Part shown: positions 1 to 8,198 of the stretch, one piece after another
Position numbering within the stretch: position 1 is the stretch's first letter
Layout: the number at the start of each line of letters is the position of its first letter
From: a bacterium
GTDB taxonomy: Bacteria > Patescibacteriota > Minisyncoccia > Moranbacterales > UBA2206
NCBI GenBank assembly: GCA_030654225.1
Contig: JAURXY010000017.1
Location: 1-57,175, forward strand
Length of the DNA stretch: 57,175 nucleotides
Reading direction: 5' to 3'
Program-made: the position numbers and the translations under genes
The notes under the pieces: model-generated
Databases searched by the model: none
The model's input: the letters and a program-made list of their open reading frames with translations, nothing else
Told to the model about the DNA's origin: nothing

Positions 1-97
1 AACATACAAATCTAATGAACATTTTTGGTGCTGCATAGTGATAATGATAATTTTTAATTTTTGTTTTTACCCCCTTGGGTACATTATCTCATTATCA

Positions 98-1681
98 CTA
101 AACAGAATCAAATTTAAGCAAACGCGTAAGTCCTAATTTTATTAAAGTTTCTTTTTCCATCACCTTAGGTTTTTCAATATTCATTATATCCAAAATTGTC
201 GGTGCGATGTTACCCAAGATTCCGCCGTCTTTTAGCTTAGCATTCTTAAATTTATCTGAAACCAAAAGAAATGGCACTGGATTTTTGGTGTGATAGGTGT
301 AGGCTTGATTGGCTTTTTCATCAAACATTTTTTCTGCGTTGCCGTGATCAGCAGTGATAATCAAATTTCCACCTCGCCGTAAAACTTCTTTGGAAAGAAT
401 TTCGATTTGCTGATCCAAAATTTCACAAGCCTTTACTGTCGCGCCAAGATCCCCCGTGTGCCCTACCATATCAGCATTGGCAAAATTAACCGTATAAAAA
501 TCATACTTTTCTTTGCGCATTTTCTCTAAAAGGCATTCAGTAATTTTTGGTGCTGACATTTGTGGCATTTTGGCATAAGAATCAATTTTCGGCGAAGGAA
601 CCATAATTCGATTTTCGTCATCAACTGGATCCGCATAACCGCCGTTGAAAAAATATGTCACATGCGCGAATTTTTCTGTTTCTGCAATATATAATTGTCG
701 CGTATCCTTGAAAGCCATCGGCAAAGTTCCAACTAGCGGTTGATCATCCCAAATAGTATGCACATCGAGATCCGGTCCAAAATTTGTGAGCGCTACAAAA
801 TATAAATTTTTGATATGATCTATAATTGGCATATCATCATTAATGATAGAAGTCTTATTAGAAGCGATAAATAATTTGGAGAACTGTCGAGCTCGGTCTG
901 AGCGTAAATTGAAAAATACAATACTGTCATTTTCTTTTAGTCTTGTGATTGGAACATTATTATCCAAAATTACTGTTGGCAAAATATATTCATCGCTAAG
1001 TCCAGCCATATAAGCTTTTTCAACGGCCTCCTCGGGACTCTCCGCTTTTTCTCCCCGTGAAAAAACAATAGCTTCAAAGGCCTTTGCCAATCGATCCCAA
1101 TTTTTGGCTCGATCCATCGCATAAAATCTGCCTGAAAGCGTGGCAATTTTTCCAATGCCTTCTTCTTTCATTATTTGTTGAAAATTTTCCAGATGCGTGA
1201 GAGCACTTTTCGGATAAGAGTCTCTTCCATCAGAAAAAAGATGGCAATAAACTTCGGCTATTCCATTAGTTTTAGCTAGCTGCAAAATTGCGCGAAAATG
1301 TTCTGGGTCACTATGCGGGCTATCACTATCTCCCATCAGTCCCATTAAATGAAAATTCCCGCCGTTTTCTTTGATATGCCGAACTGAACCCATTAGCGCC
1401 GGGTTCATAAAAAAACTTCCGTCCGCAATACTTTGCGTGATATAAAAATTATCTTGCAGAGCAATTCGACCAGCGCCAATGTTCATATGTCCCGCCTCCG
1501 AGCCACTCATTTTGTGATCTGGAAGTCCCACATCTTGCCCAGTTGCACCAAGCAGAGTATTTGGATAAAGTTCAAACAACCGATCGAGTGTCGGTCGCTT
1601 GGACAAAGTTATAGCATTATATTTGCTCGCTTGAGCAACGCCATAACCATCAAGAATAATAAGTATTGTTGGTTTTTTCAT
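98..1681 (-). CDS. gpmI: 2,3-bisphosphoglycerate-independent phosphoglycerate mutase
   Basis: Full-length ORF; LIILDGYG start, SGSEAGHMNIGAGR and TADHGNAE motifs typical of iPGM. Confidence 0.97.
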   Translation of the reverse strand: MKKPTILIILDGYGVAQASKYNAITLSKRPTLDRLFELYPNTLLGATGQDVGLPDHKMSGSEAGHMNIGAGRIALQDNFYITQSIADGSFFMNPALMGSVRHIKENGGNFHLMGLMGDSDSPHSDPEHFRAILQLAKTNGIAEVYCHLFSDGRDSYPKSALTHLENFQQIMKEEGIGKIATLSGRFYAMDRAKNWDRLAKAFEAIVFSRGEKAESPEEAVEKAYMAGLSDEYILPTVILDNNVPITRLKENDSIVFFNLRSDRARQFSKLFIASNKTSIINDDMPIIDHIKNLYFVALTNFGPDLDVHTIWDDQPLVGTLPMAFKDTRQLYIAETEKFAHVTYFFNGGYADPVDDENRIMVPSPKIDSYAKMPQMSAPKITECLLEKMRKEKYDFYTVNFANADMVGHTGDLGATVKACEILDQQIEILSKEVLRRGGNLIITADHGNAEKMFDEKANQAYTYHTKNPVPFLLVSDKFKNAKLKDGGILGNIAPTILDIMNIEKPKVMEKETLIKLGLTRLLKFDSV

Positions 1682-1686
1682 ATAAA

Positions 1687-2964
1687 TTAAATTTCTTCTT
1701 CGATTCTAAGTAGTCGATTATATTTACAAATTCTTTCTCCGCGAGACAGTGATCCAGATTTCATATATTCCGCACCTGTGCCCACCGCCAAATCAGAAAT
1801 AAAATCATCAGTGGTTTCTCCACTGCGATGAGAAATAACTGTTTTCATCTTATTCTTCTTAGCCAATTTTATGCATTCAATAGTTTCACTAAGTGTTCCA
1901 ATTTGATTGACTTTGATGAGCACGGCGTTACAAGACTTTTCTTCTATAGCTTTTTTGAGACGCGCAACATTTGTCACAAGCAAATCGTCGCCGATAAGCA
2001 TCACCCCTGCCTCACCGGCAGACAAGTTCCCTCCAATTTTTTCATTCATTGTTCGCCAACCTGAAAAATCATTTTCATTGAGTCCATCTTCTACAGAAAT
2101 TACATTGTATTTTTCAATCCATTCATTATAAATATTCACCAGCATTTCGCGCGTGAGCGTGGAATTTTCTGGTTTGAAAATATATTTTTCTTCTTTTTCG
2201 TCATAAAAAGAATTAGCTGCCGCGTCTATTCCGATACTCGCCTGCTTGCCTTCAATGTATCCTGCCTTAGCAATTGCCGTGTTGATAAGTTCCAATGCCT
2301 GGGCATTGCTTTCTAGTTTTGGCGCAAAACCACCCTCATCTCCCACGGCAGTGCTATAACCTTCACTACCTAAAATTTCCATCAGTGCATGAAAAATTTC
2401 ACTCCCGGCGCGCAGTTGTTCTTTGAAAGTTTTTATTCCATTTGGCACTAATTTATATTCCTGAATTGAAAGTCCGCTGTCGCTATGCTTTCCGCCGTTT
2501 ATGATATTAAACATTGGCATTGGCAATTTATATTTTTTTGTGGGAAATTTATATGTCTTAGCAATATACGCATAAAGCGGTAACTTATTTTCCAAAGCCG
2601 ACGCCCGACAAACAGCCAAGGAAACTCCCAAAATTGCATTGGCACCAAGATTAGTCTTGTTTTCCGTCGCGTCCAGTGCCAGCATTTTTTCATCAATTTC
2701 TTTTTGATTTCCTGCTTCCATTCCAATCAGAATTTTGGAAATTTTTTCATTTACATTTTCCACGGCCTTCAATACTCCTTGCCCCCGATATCTTTTTGGA
2801 TCCTTATCGCGAAGCTCCAAGGCTTCGTAAGCTCCAGTGGACGCGCCACTTGGCACCGCCGCACTCGCTTTCACTCCCGATTCCAATTCAACTTCAACTT
2901 CCACTGTTGGATTCCCCCTCGAATCCAAAATCTCCCGCGCAAATATTTTTTTTATTTTACTCAT
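1687..2964 (-). CDS. eno: Enolase
   Basis: AREILDSRGNPTVEVEV, VGDEGGFAP, KVNQIGTLSE, SHRSGETTDD motifs. Confidence 0.98.
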   Translation of the reverse strand: MSKIKKIFAREILDSRGNPTVEVEVELESGVKASAAVPSGASTGAYEALELRDKDPKRYRGQGVLKAVENVNEKISKILIGMEAGNQKEIDEKMLALDATENKTNLGANAILGVSLAVCRASALENKLPLYAYIAKTYKFPTKKYKLPMPMFNIINGGKHSDSGLSIQEYKLVPNGIKTFKEQLRAGSEIFHALMEILGSEGYSTAVGDEGGFAPKLESNAQALELINTAIAKAGYIEGKQASIGIDAAANSFYDEKEEKYIFKPENSTLTREMLVNIYNEWIEKYNVISVEDGLNENDFSGWRTMNEKIGGNLSAGEAGVMLIGDDLLVTNVARLKKAIEEKSCNAVLIKVNQIGTLSETIECIKLAKKNKMKTVISHRSGETTDDFISDLAVGTGAEYMKSGSLSRGERICKYNRLLRIEEEI

Positions 2965-3034
2965 ATTTTTATATATTTATATAATGTTAAAATTTTTATG
3001 ATATTGTATTTTCATTCAGTGTAATCATGTGAGC

Positions 3035-4129
3035 TCACGTGTTAATCAGTGGTTCTGATAGCGCTTCTATCCCCGGCATTTCTCCTCCTCCCAAATAATC
3101 CAGCATGGCTCCGCCACCTGTAGACACAAAATCTATTTTATTCGTAGCATTATTTTTTTCCAAAATTTCCAGTGTTTCTCCGCCACCAACTACGGTGTAC
3201 GCACCTGAGCGCAAAACTGCTTTCAGGATTTCATTGGAACTCACGGCATATTTTTCCTCTTCAAATTTTCCGGTCGGTCCGTTCCAAGCAATTGTCTTGG
3301 CATTGGAAATTATTTCTTTGAATTTTTCCAAAGACTTTGGTCCAATATCAAGTCGGTCATCTACAAAATCAAACGGCAAAATTACTTTTTCACTAAACTG
3401 AGTTTTTTGATCCAAAGCCTCATTGGCAATCTTCCCACCTACCAAAATATTGTCATATTTTTCTTCGAAGAATTTAATCACTGGCAACTTTGTTTCAATT
3501 TTGGCTCCACCAATAATTGCCACCGCCGGACGCGCAAAATCATTTTTTATCTTTTCCATTTCCTCAATTTCTTTTTGTAATAAAATTCCAGCATAGCCAG
3601 GAATAAATTTAGGAATGCCAGAGATTGATGCTTGACTTCTATGTGATTGGCTAAAAGCGTCATTTACAAAAATATCGAAATTTTCTGCTAACTTTTTTGC
3701 AAATTCGGCGTCATATTCTTCACCAGTCTTAACACTTCCCTCACCGGGATAAAATCTAACATTTTCCAGCATGGCCATCTCGCCTTCTTTCAGCTTATCC
3801 ATTGCATTTTTCACTTCTTCGCCAATGCAATCGGAAACAAAAATTATTTTGTATCCCAAAATTTCTTCAATATCGTTTTTTATTTGATATAAAGAAAAAT
3901 TCATATCTTTTTTCCCATCTGGCCGACCAAGATATGTCATAATTGCCACTTTCGCTCCTTTTTCCATTAGATAATCCGCCGCTTTTTTTATTGCTTTAAT
4001 TTTAAACTTTTCTTTCGCATGTCCATTTTCAATCGAAACATCAATACCTACCCGAAATATTACTTTTTTATTTTTAATATCAACTTCTTGTATTTTTCTC
4101 ATAAATTTAGTGAAAATGTTTACCAGCAC
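3035..4129 (-). CDS. pgk: Phosphoglycerate kinase (divergent substrate-site motifs)
   Basis: LGRPDG, LENVRFYPGE, FVNDAFSQSHR, IIGGAKIETK, WNGPTGKFE, GGGETLE; start probably at the internal MRKIQEVD. Confidence 0.93.
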   Translation of the reverse strand: MLVNIFTKFMRKIQEVDIKNKKVIFRVGIDVSIENGHAKEKFKIKAIKKAADYLMEKGAKVAIMTYLGRPDGKKDMNFSLYQIKNDIEEILGYKIIFVSDCIGEEVKNAMDKLKEGEMAMLENVRFYPGEGSVKTGEEYDAEFAKKLAENFDIFVNDAFSQSHRSQASISGIPKFIPGYAGILLQKEIEEMEKIKNDFARPAVAIIGGAKIETKLPVIKFFEEKYDNILVGGKIANEALDQKTQFSEKVILPFDFVDDRLDIGPKSLEKFKEIISNAKTIAWNGPTGKFEEEKYAVSSNEILKAVLRSGAYTVVGGGETLEILEKNNATNKIDFVSTGGGAMLDYLGGGEMPGIEALSEPLINT

Positions 4130-5222
4130 CTAAGATTCCAATTATTATTCCAATCATAGCAGTAATAGCCGTAAATATCCAAGCACGCATTGTCACTTTT
4201 GTTTCCGGCCAACCCAAAGCTTCAAAATGATGGTGAATAGGAGCAGCTAAAAAAACTTTTCTTTTAAAAAACTTTTTACTAGTAAGTTGAATTGCGACTG
4301 ATCCAGATTCAAGAATATAAATAAAAACGATTATAAGTAGCACTAGAGCAGAATTTGTGAGCATTGCCACCACGCCCAGTGTTATCCCAAGAGACATTGC
4401 TCCTGTATCGCCCATAAAAAATCTAGCTGGATAGATGTTAAACCACAAAAAAGCTAGAAGCGCTCCGGAAATTGCAGCGCAAAAAGAAGCCAAATCCATT
4501 TTATTTTGTGAAAAAGAAATCAAAGCGAATGAACCAAATGCCATCAGTAATATTCCTCCGTTTAGTCCATCCAGTCCATCAGTTTCATTAGAAGAAATAG
4601 CAGTAAAAAGAATGATAAAAATAAAAAGTGGGATATACCAAAGACCAATGGAAAAATCGCCCATAGCCGGAACATGAATTTTGTCCCAACCAAGTTTATA
4701 GTAGAACCACCAGGCGCCAAGAATTGAAATAATAATTAACCAACCAAAACGTGCCAAAAATCTCATCCCGCCACCTTTGTTTTTTCCGATTCCTCTAACA
4801 CTCATATAATCATCAAATAGTCCTAGGATTCCCGCGGAAACCAAAGCAAAAAGCGGTAGCCATGTTTGCGCGCGACTCAAAAAATCAAGACGAGCAATGA
4901 AAGTAGTTTGAAAAAACTCCGCTACATAAGAAAAAAGGTAGTGCGAAGCGAACATCAAAATCGCCACCGTAAACCATACTAACACTCCACCCATAATCGG
5001 CGTACCAGCTTTGTGTTTGTGCATCTCACTCACATAAGTGAGTTTTTTTCCATCTACTGAGTTTTCTTTTATTTTTACTCCAATTTTATATTTATACAAA
5101 ATGTGCGTCCAAAGAGGAGTGAGGACAAAAGCTAAAACAAAAGCTAAGAAACCTGTAGCTAAAATCTTTATCACATTCATAACATCAGGAATGTTTTGTA
5201 TTTGAGAAATCATATAATTCAC
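4107..5222 (-). CDS. mraY: Phospho-N-acetylmuramoyl-pentapeptide-transferase
   Basis: Multi-TM; GTPIMGG, NETDGLDGLNGG, FFMGDTGAMSLG, PIHHHFEALGWPE motifs. Confidence 0.96.
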   Translation of the reverse strand: MNYMISQIQNIPDVMNVIKILATGFLAFVLAFVLTPLWTHILYKYKIGVKIKENSVDGKKLTYVSEMHKHKAGTPIMGGVLVWFTVAILMFASHYLFSYVAEFFQTTFIARLDFLSRAQTWLPLFALVSAGILGLFDDYMSVRGIGKNKGGGMRFLARFGWLIIISILGAWWFYYKLGWDKIHVPAMGDFSIGLWYIPLFIFIILFTAISSNETDGLDGLNGGILLMAFGSFALISFSQNKMDLASFCAAISGALLAFLWFNIYPARFFMGDTGAMSLGITLGVVAMLTNSALVLLIIVFIYILESGSVAIQLTSKKFFKRKVFLAAPIHHHFEALGWPETKVTMRAWIFTAITAMIGIIIGILGAGKHFH

Positions 5223-5300
5223 AGAGCTACACAGAACTTTTCAGAACGACACAGAAACTTTTCTGCGTTATTCTGTTATTTTCTGTGTTTTTTCTGTATT

Positions 5301-6344
5301 TTATCTCCATTCATAATTAGCAAAAGTCCAATCAACTAATTTTTTCATATCTTCCCAACGATTTTCATCATTTAGAATTACTGAGATTATTTTATGTTCC
5401 CCAGTCGGATCAGCTGCTACTGTTAAAAGTGATTTTCCCGCCAGTGGAGTGAATCCAGTTTTGCCACCCAAACAATTTGGCATCTCGCGAAGAAGCATAT
5501 CGGTGTTTTTTAGTTGATGCATATATTTTCCGTCAACCGAATAAATCTGTTCCTCCTCCACTCTCATTATATCCCAAATCAGCTTATATTGTAAGGAATG
5601 GGAAGCAATGCGCGCAATATCATAAGCCGAAGAATAACACTCCGATTCCCTCCCATCAATTTCTAATCCTGAAGGCGTGCAAAAATTAGTATCTTTCAAT
5701 CCTAATTCTTTTGTTTTCATATTCATTAGTTTTACAAAATCTTCTGGAGTTTTAGCCACATGAATTGACAAGGCAGTCGCCGCATCGTTGGCACTATTTA
5801 GTAGCATAGCCTTCAAAAGATTTCGCACTGTTATTTTTTCTCCCGCAAACATTTGATTAGCATTGCAAAAAACACTCGTTGGACAACCCACTACTGTGCC
5901 GTCAACGGTCAGGGCAGTTTTTGTAATAGTCGCAACTTCATCTAAATTTTCCACATTTTCCACGACCAAAATTGCCGTCATAATTTTGGTAAGCGAGGCA
6001 ATTTGTGTTTGCTTCCTGCCTTCTGCATAATGCAAAATTGTCCCGCTATCCGCATCAATTGCCACCGATGCTCCCGACCAAATTTTCACATCAGTATAAT
6101 CAATTCTTCTTTTGGGTATGATATTAGACGGAACTTTTTCCTTTAAAGGAAAAAGATCGCGAGAAACAATATTTTGACTTGCATCAACTTGGCAAGAATT
6201 CACTTGCCCTTTTTGACTTTCTTCACCCAAAACTTGGTTTTGCACTGGTATATTTTTCACCTCATTTTTAATTGTCACTAAATCACCATACATAAATATG
6301 GGCACAAAAGGGACTATTAAAATTGCAAAAATAATATTAAGCAT
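5301..6344 (-). CDS. D-alanyl-D-alanine carboxypeptidase (serine-type, PBP5-like)
   Basis: ASLTKIMTA (SxxK), SANDAA (SxN), KTGFTPLAG (KTG) motifs; N-terminal hydrophobic segment. Confidence 0.92.
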   Translation of the reverse strand: MLNIIFAILIVPFVPIFMYGDLVTIKNEVKNIPVQNQVLGEESQKGQVNSCQVDASQNIVSRDLFPLKEKVPSNIIPKRRIDYTDVKIWSGASVAIDADSGTILHYAEGRKQTQIASLTKIMTAILVVENVENLDEVATITKTALTVDGTVVGCPTSVFCNANQMFAGEKITVRNLLKAMLLNSANDAATALSIHVAKTPEDFVKLMNMKTKELGLKDTNFCTPSGLEIDGRESECYSSAYDIARIASHSLQYKLIWDIMRVEEEQIYSVDGKYMHQLKNTDMLLREMPNCLGGKTGFTPLAGKSLLTVAADPTGEHKIISVILNDENRWEDMKKLVDWTFANYEWR

Positions 6345-6358
6345 AAATAAAAAATATT

Positions 6359-6901
6359 CTAACTTTCAACCACATTTTCTATCCGAGGATCTTGCGATAG
6401 CGTTTCAAAATCTGGCAATTTGGAAATACTGTCAATTCCGAGTTTTTTCAAAAAATCAAAAGATATTTTATAGAGATATGACCTATTGTCCGACGGGTTG
6501 TCCACTCTTTCCAGGAGTCCGCGCATCATCATATTTCGTAAGGTGAATGTGCAGTTGACTCCGCGAATTGCTTCGATATTAATGCGAGAGATTGGTCCAC
6601 GATACGCCACAATCGAAAGCACTTCTAGCGCCGCCTTGCTCAGATTTTCTTGAATTTCACTTTTTACTAATTCGGAAATAATTTCAGAATTTTCCGGTGC
6701 CGTCGCCATTTGAATTTGATCTTCTTTTTTAATGATAATTATTCCACGATTGACTGAATATTCACCTTGCAAAACCATGACGGCATTTTCCACTTCTGAA
6801 ATTTCCACGCCAGTAATTTTGGCAATCCGAGAAATTTTCACCGGCTCACCACTGATAAACAACATGCTTTCAATTATTGATTTTATTTTTTCAAGTTCCA
6901 T
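6359..6901 (-). CDS. scpB: Segregation and condensation protein B
   Basis: ESMLFISGEPV, AALEVLSIVAYRGPISRINIEAIRGVN motif; adjacent to scpA. Confidence 0.93.
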   Translation of the reverse strand: MELEKIKSIIESMLFISGEPVKISRIAKITGVEISEVENAVMVLQGEYSVNRGIIIIKKEDQIQMATAPENSEIISELVKSEIQENLSKAALEVLSIVAYRGPISRINIEAIRGVNCTFTLRNMMMRGLLERVDNPSDNRSYLYKISFDFLKKLGIDSISKLPDFETLSQDPRIENVVES

Positions 6902-6910
6902 TTTTATAAA

Positions 6911-7615
6911 TTAATTATTTTTTAGGCTTAATTTTATATCTTCAAATAAATCAGTTTGCTCCACTTCGATTAGCCTTTGCTTTATCATTTCAAGCATTGC
7001 CAGAAATGACACAATTACTTCCACCTTATCTGTGGATTTTTCCACTAAATCAGAAAATGACGACTGAATTTTGCTACGCAAAAAATTTTCCAGTTCATTT
7101 ATTTTTTCTTCCAACGTCACCACTTCATTCACAATCTCCTCGGACAGTTTTTCTATGATCGGAATTTCACTTAAAATTGCCAAAAAATGTTTCTTGAAAT
7201 CATAAATATTGAAATCTTCTGGCGGATAGAAAATCGATTTTACGGCGGAGAAACCTTCCCGAGAATAGCAAATTTTTCTACTCTCTGCAATCTTTCCGAG
7301 CCTTATTGAAATTTCCTTGAATTTTCGATACTCTTCTAATTGTTTTGTGAGGTCTTTGATTTCCGCTTCTTCCTCTTCGCTGAATTTTAGCATTGGCAAA
7401 AGCGCCCGCGATTTAATGAGAATGAGACGCGACGCCACCGACAAAAAATCTGCCAAATGTTCCAGATTGATGCTTTGATTGTCTTTGATATGATCCAAAT
7501 ATTCACTGGCCACCCGAGACAAACTGAGTTCCGTTATTTCCAATTTTTCTTTTTGAATAAGCTCCAAAAGCAAATCCATCGGGCCTTCAAATTTTTCCGT
7601 TTTTACTTGATACAT
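6911..7615 (-). CDS. scpA: Segregation and condensation protein A
   Basis: FEGPMDLLLELIQKEKLEITELSLSRV N-terminus; adjacent scpB. Confidence 0.93.
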   Translation of the reverse strand: MYQVKTEKFEGPMDLLLELIQKEKLEITELSLSRVASEYLDHIKDNQSINLEHLADFLSVASRLILIKSRALLPMLKFSEEEEAEIKDLTKQLEEYRKFKEISIRLGKIAESRKICYSREGFSAVKSIFYPPEDFNIYDFKKHFLAILSEIPIIEKLSEEIVNEVVTLEEKINELENFLRSKIQSSFSDLVEKSTDKVEVIVSFLAMLEMIKQRLIEVEQTDLFEDIKLSLKNN

Positions 7616-7617
7616 TT

Positions 7618-8115
7618 TTATTTCTTCTTACTAAAACTTCCTTTAATTATTGTTTCTTTTTTTATATATTCACTGACATTTATCAAAAATGACTGAGTAT
7701 ATTCTCCTGATCCGACATATATTTTCTTGTTTTTGAGTAGCAAGCTATCCACAAAAATTTCCATTTTGAGAAGCTCTGAAAACGGCGGTGTCGCTCCAAC
7801 TTTTCCCAAGAGATTTTTCTTCATCCAAGCTTCCTTAGCGAAATCAATTTTCTTGGAATTTTTCAAACCCTGCTTTTTTCTTTGGACATTTATGACTTTC
7901 AAAAGCTTTTGCTTGTCGAGATTTTTGTTTCCAGGGATTAGTGCCAAAAGATAGTCCTTGTCCGCTCTCATCACCAAAGCCTTCACTACAGTTTTTGGAT
8001 CAACTTTTTCCGTCTGCGCTGTGTCCCAAGCCGTGAAGGTAGTCTTATGCTCGATAATATTAAATTTATACTTTTTATCCTCCAGATATTTTATAATTTT
8101 CTTTGAAATAGGCAT
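7618..8115 (-). CDS. YbaK/EbsC-family aminoacyl-tRNA deacylase-like protein
   Basis: YbaK-like architecture: KTVVKALVMRADKDYLLALIPGNKNLD, KVGATPPFSE. Confidence 0.8.
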   Translation of the reverse strand: MPISKKIIKYLEDKKYKFNIIEHKTTFTAWDTAQTEKVDPKTVVKALVMRADKDYLLALIPGNKNLDKQKLLKVINVQRKKQGLKNSKKIDFAKEAWMKKNLLGKVGATPPFSELLKMEIFVDSLLLKNKKIYVGSGEYTQSFLINVSEYIKKETIIKGSFSKKK

Positions 8116-8198
8116 AAATTTTGATTATTTCTTTACTTATCCACTATATCACAAAAGAAAAATTCAGGAAAATCCTGAATTTGATATTAACCTCTCGT

